A DNA stretch of 64,000 nt from Megalobrama amblycephala (lineage: Eukaryota > Chordata > Actinopteri > Cypriniformes > Xenocyprididae), in NCBI RefSeq assembly GCF_018812025.1, contig NC_063049.1, positions 41,243,503-41,307,502 of the forward strand, written 5' to 3'. The notes under the pieces are model-generated. The model had not been told where the DNA came from, did not search any database, and saw only the letters and a program-made list of their open reading frames with translations. The stretch's first letter is position 1, and each line of letters starts with the position of its first letter. Made by a program: the position numbers and the translations under genes. Positions 11,846 to 24,850 of the stretch are shown one piece after another.

Positions 11846-12079
11846 ATCTCAGGATTGGATGGGGAATTTTTAGGAGTGACAAATACAAAAAAAACGCATA
11901 CAAAAATTTCGGACTCAGTGTGCAAGGACCTTTAGATTTACATAGAAACTTATTGAAAATATTAGACCTTACACAAATATGAAAATAAAATGAACCTTTT
12001 TGTTCTAAAATCACATTGCTGACAGACAAAACAGAGTGCTGCCCATTCACTGTGATGTACACGGCACACTGCTTAATTA

Positions 12080-12130
12080 AATCACAGACTTTTGTGGTTT
12101 AATAATCAACTTTAATTGTGCAGCTCTAAT
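12080..12130 (-). repeat. Fragment of the 8618-9352 hAT-type family
   Basis: On the minus strand it reads AGAGCTGCACAATTAAAGTT, close to the terminus of the hAT-type element at 8618. Only the end is present. Confidence 0.55.
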
Positions 12131-13204
12131 TATCAGAATGTGAAATTACTTCAGCATGTCTTTATCTGTGTACTAACTCATTGCTACCCAACATACATGC
12201 TGACTGTAAAAGGCAAAGAGTGAGAGAGAAAGAGAAGAGAGATGGGAAAGAGGAAAATTGATTCAGGTAAATCACAAATGCTTTGAAGTTTATGACATAT
12301 GATTTAATCAATGTTATTTTCAAAGGCAGCATATTTTTATAGGATGGATGGATGGATGGATGGATGGATGGATGTATGTATGTATGTATGTATGTTCCAC
12401 AAGATGAACCTTAATCAATTAAGGCCTGAACCTGTTTCGGACATTTATCTGACAGTTATCATCCAATTCCAATAAATATTTTATGTTTAATCATTCTGAC
12501 CGATATATCAGTCTAGCACTGCTCACAATATAAATGCTCAATACTGTTTTTGGTCTGTCTCCCCACTACCACCAATCACTATGGAAACCAATTTTAATAT
12601 GAGTGGAAAAAACTGTACGGCAAGACGTTTGCCATATGGTAATATCTGCGCTAGTGACAACCAAGCTGCAACAGTCAGTCCATCAGATATGAATGACTAA
12701 CATGCTAATTGGCGCTGTCTGCCATAGCTGGACTGATGTGCCAGTGATGTTAAAACTGGCAGATAATTTGTTATAAATCATAATTAGCCATCAGTCTTTA
12801 GCAAAGAGATTATAACTGTCTTCACTGCATCACAGTTTATGGTTTACCGTTGATGTTTAGGACAGATCCAGACTGACGGTGTTCCTGTCTGTCTGTATCT
12901 GTGCATTAAGCAGTGGATTGAGGGAGGATACATCATTCTTCTATGCTTGAGAACAGCTCTTCTTTAAGAGGACGTTTACTCTGTCTGCTTACTTGCAGCA
13001 GTAGTGGTATTTTTACTCAGTGTGCAAAGACTATGACGGAAACAAAGACGTCTCTATAACAGCATCAGAAGCCATGCATAAGAAGAGGAATTTAATACAT
13101 TGGAGTTGAAAGTAATTGAACACATGTAATCCGTTCTGGGAAATTAAGTGTTCGTCCACTCTTTTTTTTTTCCAAGTATGATCAAATATATAAACATTAT
13201 CTGA
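12131..13204. other. No gene seen; GGAT/TGTA microsatellite
   Basis: A compound (GGAT)n(GTAT)n tract lies at 12343-12395. The rest shows no repeat or gene that I recognise; 12480-12960 is moderately complex sequence. Confidence 0.6.
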
Positions 13205-14470
13205 TCCGTTCATCTATCCATCTATCTAATCCATTCATCCATCCATCCATCCATCCATCCATCCATCCATCCACCCGATTCATCTATCTGATCCATCCAT
13301 CCATCCATCCATCCATCCATCCATCCAATCCATCCATCCATCTCATCCATCCATCCATCTATCTGATCTATCTGATCTATCTGATCCATCCATCCATCCG
13401 ATCCATCCATCCATCTGATCCATTCATCCATTCATCCACCCACCCGATCCATCTATCTGATCCATTCATCTATCATCCATCGGATCCATCCATCCATCTA
13501 CCCGATCCATCTATCTGATCCATCTGATCCATCCATCCATCTGATCCATTCATCCATTCATCCACCCACCCGATCCATCTATCTGATCCATTCATCTATC
13601 TGATCCATCTGATCCATCCATCCATCCATCTGATCCATTCATCCATTCATCCATCTACCCTATCCATCTATCTGATCCATCTGATCCATTCATCCATTCA
13701 TCCACCCACCCGATCCATCTATCTGATCCATTCATCTATCTGATCCATCTGATCCATCCATCCATCCATCTGATCCATTCATCCATTCATCCATCTACCC
13801 TATCCATCTATCTGATCCATCTGATCCATTCATCCATTCATCCATCTACCCGATTCATCTATCTGATCCATCTGATCCATCCATCTGATCCATCTATCCA
13901 TCCATCCATCCGATCCATTCATCCATCCATTCATCCACCCACCCAATCCATCTATCTGATCCATCCATCCATCCATCCGATCCATTCATCCATCCACCCG
14001 ATCCATCTATCTGATCCATCTGATCCATCCATCCATCCATCTGATCCATCCATCTGATCCATTCATCCATCCATCCATCTACCCGATTCATCTATCTGAT
14101 CCATCTGATCCATCCATCCAGCCATCCATCCGATCCATTCATCCATCCATCCATCCATCCACCCACCCGATCCATCTATCTGATCCATCTGATCCATCCA
14201 TCCATCCATCTGATCCATCCATCTGATCCATTCATCCATCCATCCATCTACCCGATTCATCTATCTGATCCATCTGATCCATCCATCCAGCCATCCATCC
14301 GATCCATTCATCCATCCATCCATCCATCCATCCATCCATCCACCCACCCGATCCATCTATCTGATCCATCCATCCATCCATCTGATCCATCCGATCCATT
14401 CATCCATCTATCTGATCCATCCATCCATCCATCCGATCCATTCATCCATCCATCCACCCGATCCATCTAC
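13205..14470. repeat. Tetranucleotide-derived satellite (ATCC/GATC) with higher-order units
   Basis: About 1.27 kb is built from CATC, GATC and CTAT words such as GATCCATCTATCTGATCCAT. Above the 4-bp level there are longer periods: a 140-bp unit (13571 to 13711) and a 169-bp unit (near 13999 to 14168). The Trp/Met/Asp-rich frames on the minus strand are artefacts of the period. Confidence 0.95.
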
Positions 14471-15171
14471 CAAACCTTAATTTAATTCCACAAATAATGC
14501 CAACCAGCAAGCTTTAGGTTCCCACAAGTAAGTAAATAAATAAATAAACAACAGCTACACTTCAAAAGAAAATCCACAATTAAACTTCTGGAAAGCAACG
14601 AAACACCGTGCATGTGTCTCCCGGGATCATCCGGTGAGGTAATGGCTTGAAATGGTTGTGATGTTTGACAGAATCGGGTTGCAGGCAGAAACTCACCCGC
14701 CACTAGAAAGGGAACGTCATTAGACGCTCATCACTCTAAATGCCACATCTCTATTCACACAGAGGGTGCCACGGCAACAGCACATCTGCCTAATATCCCA
14801 GATAAGAAACTGCTGTCGTTACAGTTCTAATTAGTATTGAGCAGTACCCTCATGAGTAAATCTTCCTTTGAGTGCTTTTTTTGTGGTAAACAATGAAGCG
14901 GGATTGTTGATTATCAGCTGTCCGGAAACTCTGACTATTCGGGTTGTTCAGTTTGACTGTGCTTCTCTGGCATGAATGACGGTTTAGTCATCTTTGGGTG
15001 ACACACGCTCACTGTCTCAACCCACACAGACACCCGTCTAATTTTAGACCGCACGCACTCTGTCTGTGAGGTAGCTGCCAATCAGAGATGGAAGCCTCTG
15101 TTACAGCTCTTACATGACAGATGCCGAATAGTAATTGTGTTGCGTGTGGTATAACATGTGATACACTCATG
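14471..15171. other. No gene seen
   Basis: Single-copy looking, with a short (AAAT)n at 14533-14548. 14760-15120 is of moderate GC and could hold non-coding conserved sequence. No convincing exon. Confidence 0.5.
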
Positions 15172-16562
15172 TTAAAGGAATAGTTCACCCAAAAATGAAA
15201 ATATCTAATAATTCACTTAACCTAAAGCCATCCTAGGTATATATGATTTTTTTTTCAGCTGAACACAGTCTGAGTTATATTAAATAATATCCTGGCTCTT
15301 CCCGGCTTTGTAATGGCATTGAATATGCCTGAAGTAAAGCGATGGGTTTTGTAAGACAAAACATATTTAAAACTTTATAAACTATAATCACTGGCTTCAG
15401 GAAATAGCTGTATGTGCGTTCATGAGAGAGTCGAGTTCCCGCGGAAGGATGACCTCTGACTCGACAGATATTTTTCTTACAAAACCCATCGCTTTGCTTA
15501 GAAGGCATTTATAAACCCACTGGAGTCGTATGGATTACTCTTATGATGGATGGATGCGCTTTTTGGAGCTTCAAAAAGGATGGATGCCATTACAAAGCTG
15601 GGAAGAGCCAGAATATTATTTAATATAACTCTGATTGTGTTCAGATGAAAGAAGAAAGTCATATACACCTAAGATCAGTGTTACTTTTAAAAGTAATGCA
15701 TTACAATATTGCGTTACTCCCTAAAATGTAACTAATTACTTTTTATGGAAAGTAATGCATTACATTACTTTTGCATTACTTTTTCACACTTGGGATGGGC
15801 TTGCTTGTTTGTTTATTAATAACAACAACAAAAAAGTTTTATTTTTGGCAAATGTTAAGGCCAAAAGTCACATGAAGAAGCCTCAGGATGAAGGAAATGC
15901 ATATTCAAGTCTGTACTCAAAAAAACCTTTCAGCTGTGATGCTATTCTGGATTAAAGAAGAGTAGGATACAGGAGAAGAAAGTTCAACACACTTTATCAA
16001 AACAAATTTTTAAAAAATTTCTGTTGTTCTAAAGTCATTTTTGCTTATTACTATGATTGAATTGGATCATTGAAGGACAGCAGCAAAGACATTGCTTAAT
16101 AAAGTGAGATTAAGTACATAAAGTATATTTGTTTAATTTAATTTAATATATGTAATTGCTGCAGGTTTGTGCAATATTCTGATATTGCATTTCACTGTTT
16201 TTATTTATTTTGAGGAATACTGACTCTGTATACAATAACCACCATGTTTACACAGCGCAAACAACACCTTTGCACTCACGATTTCTCTCAACATGGAGAC
16301 AGGAGAGCTGTCAGTCAGTATGTGGGAAAACAAAGTAACTTGCGTAACTTATTTAAAAAAAAAAAAAAAGTAACTTAGATATTTCCTTGTAAATTTAAAA
16401 GTAATGCGTTATTTTACTAGTTACTTGAAAAAAGTAATCTGATTACTGTATGTAACTCTAGTTACTTGTAATGCGTTACCTCCAACACTGCCTAGGATGG
16501 CTTGATGTTGAGTAAATTATAGGATAATTGGATAATTTTGGGTTGTGATCTTTTCCTTTAAG
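15172..16562. mobile_element. Older TTAA-flanked palindromic element, interrupted
   Basis: The left end is TTAAAGGAATAGTTCACCC and the right end TTGTGATCTTTTCCTTTAA. Inside, GGCTCTTCCCGGCTTTGTAA (near 15295) is inverted near 15590 (TTACAAAGCTGGGAAGAGCC), and CATCCTAGGTATATATGA pairs with TCATATACACCTAAGAT plus GGATGGC across the later insertion at 15676-16490. Confidence 0.8.
15676..16490. mobile_element. hAT-type element nested in the older element
   Basis: The termini are CAGTGTTACTTTTAAAAGTA and TGCGTTACCTCCAACACTG. The flanking octamers are CCTAAGAT (15668-15675) and CCTAGGAT (16491-16498), 7 of 8 identical. The outer element's other arm shows the uninterrupted site (CCTAGG, inverted at 15228-15236). 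The frame at 15755-15955 is a shadow. A second fragment of the family ends at 53724 in csrnp3 intron 1. Confidence 0.88.
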
Positions 16563-17395
16563 GGAGTTATCTTACCAATAGAATTTTCATCCTGCGCATT
16601 ATCAAGTATTAGCACCGACCGCATTCACTGAGCACAACATTAACATACGAGAAGTTAAAATCCCATTCATTTTCTGTGGAGATTGACAGGTATTGTTTTT
16701 GTGTTACCAAAGCTGATTATTTTTATGTTTAAGTATCTGATAAAAGACATGCAAAGCTTTTATGCTTTTTGACATAATAATATTTAAATCACTCATCACT
16801 AACCTGTGATGATAAACGTCCTGCTTTACGAGATTAATATTACGTTGAGTTAAAAATTAATGCAAGTAACACATTCAATTATTTATTAACTTTACTTTTG
16901 AACAATGTTGTATGCTATTTTTAAAGACTCTGTAGATGGTGCCAAACAACTAATAACCGTTGAAGTGGAAAAATCGTGTAAAGCAGTCAAAATGAATATA
17001 CTTTTTTTACGTTAATGTTAAAAAAGGCTTACCATGAGGTCTGAGGCAGTTATTTTAGTATTATTTACAGTATTTAATATTTTAAATTAGCTTATATTTT
17101 TACATTTTAATTTAATTTAAGTTTTAGTAATTTTGTTATGTGATATAGTCAATTTAATTAGATTTTTTTATGTCTGTTTAGCTTTAATTTATTTTTATTC
17201 CAGTTTTATTTTTATAGGCCTAATTTTACCACTTCACCTTAATAGTTTTAGTTTTTGTTAACGATAACAGCACTGGTCTGAGGTAGTCAGTGGATATGTT
17301 CACATGCCAGCGGAATATCAGTCCTAAATGTGCTAAATATTACATGAAAACCATGTGAGTGAAATAATGAGTGAATTAGTTAGAGATAAAAAATT
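16563..17395. other. AT-rich, no gene seen
   Basis: Very AT-rich, with T-rich runs at 17050-17215. No reading frame or repeat that I can name. Confidence 0.6.
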
Positions 17396-17399
17396 TTAA

Positions 17400-18326
17400 A
17401 GATGCCCTAGAATTAAAAATTGAATTTATCTTGGCATAGTTAAATAACAAGAGTTCAGTACATGGAAATTACATACAGTGAGTCTCAAACTCCATTGTTT
17501 CCTCCTTCTTATATAAATCTCATTTGTTTAAAAGACCTCCGACGAACAGGCGAATCTCAACATAACACCAACTGTTACGTAATAGTCAGGGATCATTAAT
17601 ATGCACGCCCCCAATATTTGCATATGCCAGCTCATGTTCAAGGCATTAAACAAGGGCAGGACGTCTGGATGTGCACAGCTGAATCATCAGACTAGGTAAG
17701 CAAGCAAGGACAACAGCGAAAAATGGCAGATGGAGCAATAATAACTGACATGATCCATGATATCATGATATTTTTAGTGATATTTCTAAATTGTCTTTAT
17801 AAATGTTTCGTTAGCATGTTGCTGTTAAATGTGGTTAAAGTTACCATTGTTTATTACTGTATTCACGGAGACAAGAGAGCTGTTGCTATTTTCATTTAAA
17901 CACTTGCAGTCTGTATAATTCATAAACAACTTCATTCTTTATAAATCTCTCCAACAGTGTGTAATGTTAGCTTTAGCCACGGAGCACAGCCTCAAACTCA
18001 TTCAGAATCAAATGTAAACATCAAAATAAATACCATACTTACGTGATTAGACATGCTGCATGACGAACACTTTGTAAAGATCCATTTTGAGGGTTATATT
18101 AGCTGTGTGAACTTTGTTTATGCTGTTTAAGGCAAGCGCGAGCTCCGGGGGCATGGAGCATGAGCATTTAAAGGGGCCGCAGCCTAAATCGGCTCATATT
18201 TAATGATGCCCAAAAAAATGTAGAAAAAAAAATCTATTGGGTATTTTGAGCTGAAACTTCACAGACACATTCAGGGGACACCTTAGACTTATATTACATC
18301 TTTTAAAAAGACGTTCTATGGCACCT
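17400..18326 (-). mobile_element. TTAA-flanked family A, copy 1
   Basis: The element is bounded by TTAA at 17396-17399 and 18327-18330. Its ends are AGATGCCCTAGAATT and TTCTATGGCACCT. It matches 25793-26741 and 28565-29532, which lie in the opposite orientation. Contents, read on the minus strand, include a GC-rich promoter-like piece, an ATG GATCTTTACAAAGTG start and a GTAAGT donor (complement at 18037-18042). The frames on both strands are shadows of the repeat, including the 18200-18691 minus frame, which runs out of it. Confidence 0.85.
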
Positions 18327-18330
18327 TTAA

Positions 18331-19608
18331 GGCAATTTTTCTGTAAAACTGCTTTATAATGCTTGGGTTTTTCTTCTGAAGGGAGACACAACAAAATGTT
18401 TATGTTTTTGTGCATCATGAATGAGATTTCTTTTGTACCAGAAATATAAACAAGAGTTGCTTGATAGATCCTCCCAGATATCACACTGAAGCGTTTTACA
18501 TATGAAAATACCAGAAGATCTGTTCGAGAAAGTGAATGAATAATGAGAGACCGTGTGTGTGTGTGTGTTTTGAGGCTTGCGTAAACCCCCGACACCCTCA
18601 GCCTCCCAGCGCTTGTATTAAAGATGAAAGCCTCACTTGCTTTGCGAGGTGCTGTGCATCGCTGTCTGTCAGAGAGCTCGGCTTCCTCCAACTTTTTTCA
18701 GTGGCATGGGGGAAATACAGACATAAATAAAATATAGTTTAATGAATAATTCAGGTGTGCGTTGTGATTGACATGAGGGTGAAAGTACCTGATTATGCCA
18801 CAGACGTACGTGATTGGAATGAGCTCTCGAGCAGAGCAGATCAGCCGAGCTGCAAAGTTCAAACTCCTTCTCTGCATCTCTGTAAGATCGAATTACAGCC
18901 TGAGTGAGGAAATCAGACCTGCCCTGAGTTTGTGTACATTTCCAATCAGTTCCTTCCTTTCGCTCTTCTGCCATTTTCAGCATGTGGAAAATGCACTTAT
19001 TGAATTTGGTCTGTCTAGACTAGTGGATCTCAGCCTTTTGTAAGTACTGGACTCCCATCATCCTTCAGATCTTCAAGGATGAAGGTGCTTCATACATTTC
19101 ACTTCCCTGCAGTGTCGGGTAACATGGTCAGTCATTATCAAAAATAAATCCTGACATAATAAATATTAAATATTCATTATTTATTTTTAAAATTATATAT
19201 ATATTTTTTTTTAATAAATAAATATACACACACACACAGTTTACTATGTTTACTTTAAGATAAATGGGATAAATGACAGATGGAAATAGCTTATTTAAAT
19301 ATAATGAGATTTTTAAGAAATAGACAAAATACTTATATTTTCAAGTTATAAGTCAATACTATGATACTGTGACAAATATGAGTATGGCACACTCTTGATT
19401 ACTGCAAGAATAATACACTTAAGTCCATAACAAGCTGGACATTTCAGTCAGTCTTATTGCTTTACACTCAGGTGTATTGAGATTTGCAGATCTTATACTG
19501 TACGCAAATGCAACAGTTAATCAGAACTATCGGAGCCAGATGTAAAGAATCAATGCACGCTTGTTTCAGCATAATTCTGCAATGCTCAACCAAATCTGAA
19601 TGTCTGAA
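18331..19608. other. No gene seen
   Basis: (TG)n at 18551-18568. Overlapping frames on both strands at 18536-19043 look like chance, with no domain or splice signals. 19150-19240 is AT-rich with a short (CA)n. Confidence 0.5.
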
Positions 19609-20340
19609 ATGGATATAAGTCTCTGGTGTCCCCAGAATGTGTCTGTGAAGTTTCAGCTCAAAATACACCCCAGATCATTTATTATAGCTTGTCAAATTTG
19701 CCCCTATTTGGGTGTGAGCAAAAACACACAGTTTTTGTGTGTGTCCCTTTAAATGCAAATGAGCTGCTGCTCCCAGCCCCCTTTCCAGAAGAGGGCGGAG
19801 CTTTAACAGCTCAACAACAACAAAGCTGGAGAATCTCACACAGCCAAAATGAGGATTGTCAGTAACGGTGTTCAGCCTTACATTGTTCAAACCGGAGTCG
19901 ACACTGATGGAGAGACTCAGGAAGAACTTTTAGAATGAAACTGGACGTTTCTGAATGGTTAGTGGATACATTTATGTAGTTGTTGTGGAGTTGATTCAAC
20001 TCATCGACTAGCATGTGCCGTCATGTTAATCTTTTGTGCAAATCCAGAGTTGACAACAACACTCTACTACAACAACTCTCTAAAGCAGCCCAACATGGCC
20101 TCACCCCCTTTGATGCGTGTTCTCGGGGGCGGGGTTTATGTAAATGTTAGTGTTTGTGATGTCACCAACCCGGGAAGAAGCTCATTGTAGACCTTAAACA
20201 GTGATTTCTGTAAAATAAAATATCTTCCTTTGCACTGAACTTTGAGCGTCGTAACTTTGCAGATGTTGTTTATGCTCAAACAGCAACATTACACACTAAC
20301 TGAAGTTAAAAAACTGAAACCATAATCAAGGACCCCTTTG
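19609..20340 (+). mobile_element. TTAA-type family B, 5'-truncated copy
   Basis: It begins inside the family at ATATAAGTCTCTGGTGTCCC and ends in CCATAATCAAGGACCCCTTT, the inverse of the left end of the copy at 54602 (AAAGGGGTGGTTGATTATG). It contains the octamer ATGCAAAT (19753-19760), CCCCCTTTCCAGAAGAGGGC and a short open frame at 19849-19938. Confidence 0.8.
19849..19938 (+). pseudogene. Short conserved reading frame in family B element
   Basis: Starts MRIVSNGVQPYIVQTGVDTD and stops after 29 residues because of a small deletion. Near-identical frames start at 31472 (+) and 33510 (-). It may be the first exon of the transposon's own protein; I cannot name a family with confidence. Confidence 0.4.
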
Positions 20341-20348
20341 AAAAAAAA

Positions 20349-20414
<66 letters not shown>
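20340..20414. repeat. A-run and (TA)n microsatellite
   Basis: About 26 A residues are followed by about 48 bases of TA. The FFFF/IYIY frame on the minus strand is an artefact. Confidence 0.95.
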
Positions 20415-20417
<3 letters not shown>

Positions 20418-21749
20418 ATCTTACCTGACAATCTAATTTCCAGTTATTTTGTTGATCTCTTAATGTTGTCATGAAATTGATGTTTTGTGGTTTGTAGTTC
20501 AGGTCATCTGCTATCGTTTTCCTAAAGGGTGATAAAACATAAAAATGCAAATCACAGTCTTTTTCTTTCAGGAAAACAGACCAAAATATTGATGACATCA
20601 TCTTGCACTCAGTAGTATGAATCAACTTTTTCTACCTTTTATGTGATATTGAAACCAACAAAATTCACCTAACACACCAATATAAACTTGCAGATATGAA
20701 ATTAGTTACATGTGCAAATTGCGCAATACATCAGCATTGGAAATAAACCTGCACAATGCCATTTTACAGGCTCTTTAATATGAGAACATTGGCTTATAGC
20801 GGCAAAATCGAACACAGAAAAGCACAGATCCTGGATCAGACTCCATATGCTCGTCATTTCAGTCCACAGCTTCAGTCTGCACACGCTGACTGATGGAAGA
20901 ACAGTGTGTTTTTTCCAGTGTTGTTCTGGGGAGGATGAGAAGATCAATGCGAGCTGCAGCAGTCTGCTCCGTGTGCGGGGTACTGAATAGCAGCCAGATA
21001 TGTCTTCCTTCTTTCATGTGTGTGAGTGTGAGTGTGTGTGTGTTGATGTCTACTGCCTCAGGCAACAGCAAGTTAACAAATGTACAAAGCAGGAATGAAG
21101 CCTCATTTCCATAAAGCACCCAATGTAGTAGAGCATCTATTTAAATGGGCTCCTTTGTTTCTAATTGTGTTCTGCTTTCTTGCTTCTTGTTCTCTCAAGT
21201 CCTCCACAAACAGAGAATCTGACTTGTCTTTTCAAGAAAGCATCTGTTTTTACACTTTACTTGGTAAACTATCTTTTAATGAGTGCTGCTCAGCCCAAAT
21301 GATCTTCACAACACAACAGTAAAGATTTATTAGCCATCCGTGTACATTTATTGGAATTGCACTATATTGTAGGTCTCTAAATCACTGATTCTTCAGTGCA
21401 AATGGATCTAAAGACATAACAGAGCAACAGTCAGTGCAGTAAAATAGGAAAATAGACTGTAATTATCACAAGAGTGTAGTTTATGTCCCATTATATTGCA
21501 TATCAAATGTGTTGTGTATATCATTTTAACTATGCACCAAATTTAGTCATAATGGCATATGTTAGGTTTGTTAAATCTATGTGCAATGACACTGAATTGA
21601 TTTAGCCTCTAAAGCATCATCATCCGAAGTGTCATGTTTGAACAAAGGTTAATAAATGCCAGTCACACCATTTGATTCATGGCACGTCTACTCGTTGCTT
21701 TAGCTACTGATATTAATTTAATAATTCACTATAGCATTAGCAACTATGT
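20415..21749. other. No gene seen
   Basis: Overlapping frames of 73-86 residues on both strands at 20702-21322 have no domain and no splice evidence. 20800-21060 is relatively GC-rich and not obviously repetitive. (TG)n-like run at 21019-21041. Confidence 0.5.
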
Positions 21750-21914
21750 GAAATTTTCTTCTAAAATGAGCATTTTTATCAAGCTTGTATGTTTATGTTC
21801 AGTTATTTCACTTTAATGGCAATGAAAAGGACCTAATAATTGCCATTAAAGTGAAATTACTGAACCTAAACATACAAGCTTGATAAAAATTCTCATTTTA
21901 GAAGAACATTTCAG
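21750..21914. repeat. Long near-perfect hairpin, ~75-bp arms
   Basis: 21750-21823 (…ATCAAGCTTGTATGTTTATG…) is the reverse complement of 21839-21914 with only a few mismatches, around a 15-base loop. Such a structure could come from a small inverted-repeat element or, if transcribed, form a long RNA hairpin. Confidence 0.85.
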
Positions 21915-21970
21915 ACGGCACTTAGAGGCTTTTGCATCTGAAGTCTCATATATATATATTATATATGAGA

Positions 21971-22316
21971 TACACAGCAAAATCTCCAGAGTTAAATCAG
22001 CTCTGCTCAGAGTACATATGGTCCTTCTCTAAATAGTGTTAAAATAACACTGAAGCAGAGTTGAAGTTATTGAGATAATTGAACAATTAATTATGTGATG
22101 ATTGTGCATTAGTGATGAACGCCTGCTGTTAACAAGCAGAATCACTGAAGAAAAGAGAAACACAAGAACTACAACTGACTTCCAGCCACAGCCTTATTAA
22201 TTGATTAATTATTTCATTAACTTTAACTCTGCTTCAGTGTTATTTTAACACTATTTAGAGAGGGACCATATGCACTCTGAGCAGAGCTGATTTAACTCTG
22301 GGGATTTTACTGTGTA
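21971..22316. mobile_element. 346-bp palindromic element, TACACAG termini
   Basis: Left TACACAGCAAAATCTCCAGA and right TCTGGGGATTTTACTGTGTA are inverted; about 100-bp arms contain GAGTTAAATCAGCTCTGCTC, ATATGGTCC and AACACTGAAGCAGAGTT. The centre has ATTAATTGATTAATTA. Non-autonomous DNA element. Confidence 0.85.
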
Positions 22317-24850
22317 TAAAACATTTTAAATTAAATCAGAATAAATTAACGTGCAACAAGAACTACCATGATGTATAAACATGTTTGAAATAACTAAAGA
22401 AATGAAATGATTTCATTACACTTTATGTACACTTTATTTCATTAATTAGAATTTCATAGATCTCGGCAATGAGATTTATATTACTATAAACAGTGCTGAA
22501 TTGTCCTAAAAAATAATATCACAAAGTAAAAATTTCATAATGGTCTTAAAAACAGGCTTTTTTATTTTCTTAAATATAATGTAATACTTTTAAAAGTGTT
22601 ATAATGATACAAAACCTTTGATCTTTTGAACTTTCTATTCAAAGAAAAAAAGTATCACAGTTACATTTTATTATAATAGAATACTTCTTTTAAATTGTAA
22701 TAATATTTCACAATATTACCATTTATTTTTAGACCAAACAAATGCAGCTTTGGTGAGCAGAAGACACTTCTTTCAAAAATATTAAAACAATCTTACATAT
22801 TATATATTAGAATATAATCCACAATATATACATGAAATATATAATTTTATTTTTCACCTCAAAAACAAATGAAAGATTAAACATATATACAGTATGCATT
22901 TGTTTTCGAGGTGAAATATGACCTGTACGTGTTTTATAATCAGGAATGTCATTCAATGTTTTGCATTTTATACAAAGTATCTAATTCTAGTTTGTTGATT
23001 TTCGTGTTTATAGTAAATGACAGTCTCTAAACACACTTCAGGAACTTCAGTACACCTCTTTACTTTAAATGGATCTCTTTGCATGGACAACAAGGCTCCC
23101 CGCAGGGACACCACGGTAAACATCACTGTATAATTCACACCATAACAGCAGCGCCTCGAGTACGTCTGCTTTATGAATGCTGCTCGTGACCTTTTACAAA
23201 CATATTCTTCTTCTTTTGGCATTTTCATGCTGTGGATTCGGAGGCCTGTGACTCTTCCTAACATTGATGTGGAGTATGGAATATATCAAGGCTGCGTTTA
23301 TGTTTACTTAGCCACACACGTCGGCAGAATGACATCAGCTTCAGATATATAATTATTCCAGGCTACAGTTCCTGTCTGTGGGGCTGCAGAGGAGACCTGG
23401 CGCTCTCAAGGCTGCTCTTTATGGCTCAGCATGACACATGATTTATAAGGTTAAACACAACCTTTGCAGTGTTTTGGGGAAGCTACTAGCTCTTCTCATA
23501 ATTTGCAGTTCAACTAACAGTCAAGATACCCTTTTAATAAAAGGTAAATATTAAGTTACTAACAAAAAGGAGCTGATCATATCAAAGGTCAGGTGCGAAT
23601 GTCACAATCAGCAGTATTAAGGCACGAAAACAATGAGGATGTCAATATTACTGCACATACTACATAAACTGTGATAGAAAACATCCTAAATGTATATTAC
23701 TGAGTCAGACACATAGCGACAACCAATAGGATTTAACTAAATATTAGTTATACAAAAAAAAAACACAATTGAATCAATGTATAATAATTCATTTGAACTA
23801 CTGTTTACACCTTCAGAACATACTGATTCATTAAAATGATTTGCAACAACAGAAGCCTGGTTTCAATTGCAGATTTTCGCAAAACTTTTGCAAGATTTTC
23901 TAAATGGCGATAACAAAACTATTGCGAAATGGCAGCGTTTCTTTTACACGATTTTATGCGACTAAAACATCATTTTTTCCTCTTGCAATAAAAAGGTATT
24001 CCAAAAATCATGCCGATGGATGTTGGTAGGTTTACATATATCACAGTTACCGCACTAGCCATTATTTTTAATCGAAGGAGACGTAGGCGTGTTATCCAAC
24101 ACTCTGTTGGGTTAAAAACAACCCAAGTTGGGTTGAAAATGGACAAAGTCAGGGGTTGGGTTGTTTTAGCCCAGTGGTTGGGTTAAATGTTTGCTCAACC
24201 TGCTGGGTGGTTTTATTTAACTCAACTATTGTTTATCACTTGCATATAATTACTATATCACTTATCGCATATCATTAACAGCGAACTAGCAAGGGAGTCT
24301 GAAGAGAACACTTTATTTGTCCCCGAAGGGCAATTCACAAGGTCACGCAGAATAACAAACAATATACGTAAAAAACACAACACAATAAATAAATAAATAA
24401 CACAATATACACAACATATATGTATATGTATATATGTACATACATATAGAGAAGCCAGGTTATCCCGGTATATTTTTCTGTTGATATGAAAAATCATGTA
24501 GATTTAGCAATATGGCAGATGCATGATGTATATTACGATGTTATGATGAACTATATGCCTTTCTATATACATTATACATATATGCCTTTCTATAACTATA
24601 TACATGTTTTGTATAACATTAGCAACACATTATTATCTGTTTGATAACATAGTCAAGCAAAAGGCTAATCGTATTAATTACTGTTATGTGTCCGATGTTG
24701 AAAAGAGCAATATGTGTAGCGTTTACCTCAGTAAGTTGACCGAGTGGATCTCTGAGCTAACGTGAGTGAGTGGAGGCGGGGCTAATTTGCATATTCATTG
24801 ATCCACGTATACTAAATGAGTTAAGGGTGTAGAGTTACATTCAAGCTATT
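22317..24850. other. No gene seen; repeat fragments
   Basis: 22600-22800 holds an inverted fragment of the dispersed repeat containing GCTCACCAAGGCTGCATTT (also seen at 51340 and, in another part, 36955). A short hairpin pairs TTTTCACCTCAAAAACAAATG (22850) with its inverse at 22898-22918. 24095-24240 is rich in TTGGGTT/AACCCAA words, as are the edges of the element at 42913. Frames at 22968 and 24258 (minus) are unsupported. Confidence 0.5.

Noticed and set aside
13222..14260. Trp/Met/Asp-rich minus-strand frames
   Set aside because: Translations of a tetranucleotide satellite.
18200..18691. 163-residue minus frame
   Set aside because: Its C-terminal half is family A element sequence, also found at 25793 and 28565, and the rest contains a (TG)n tract.
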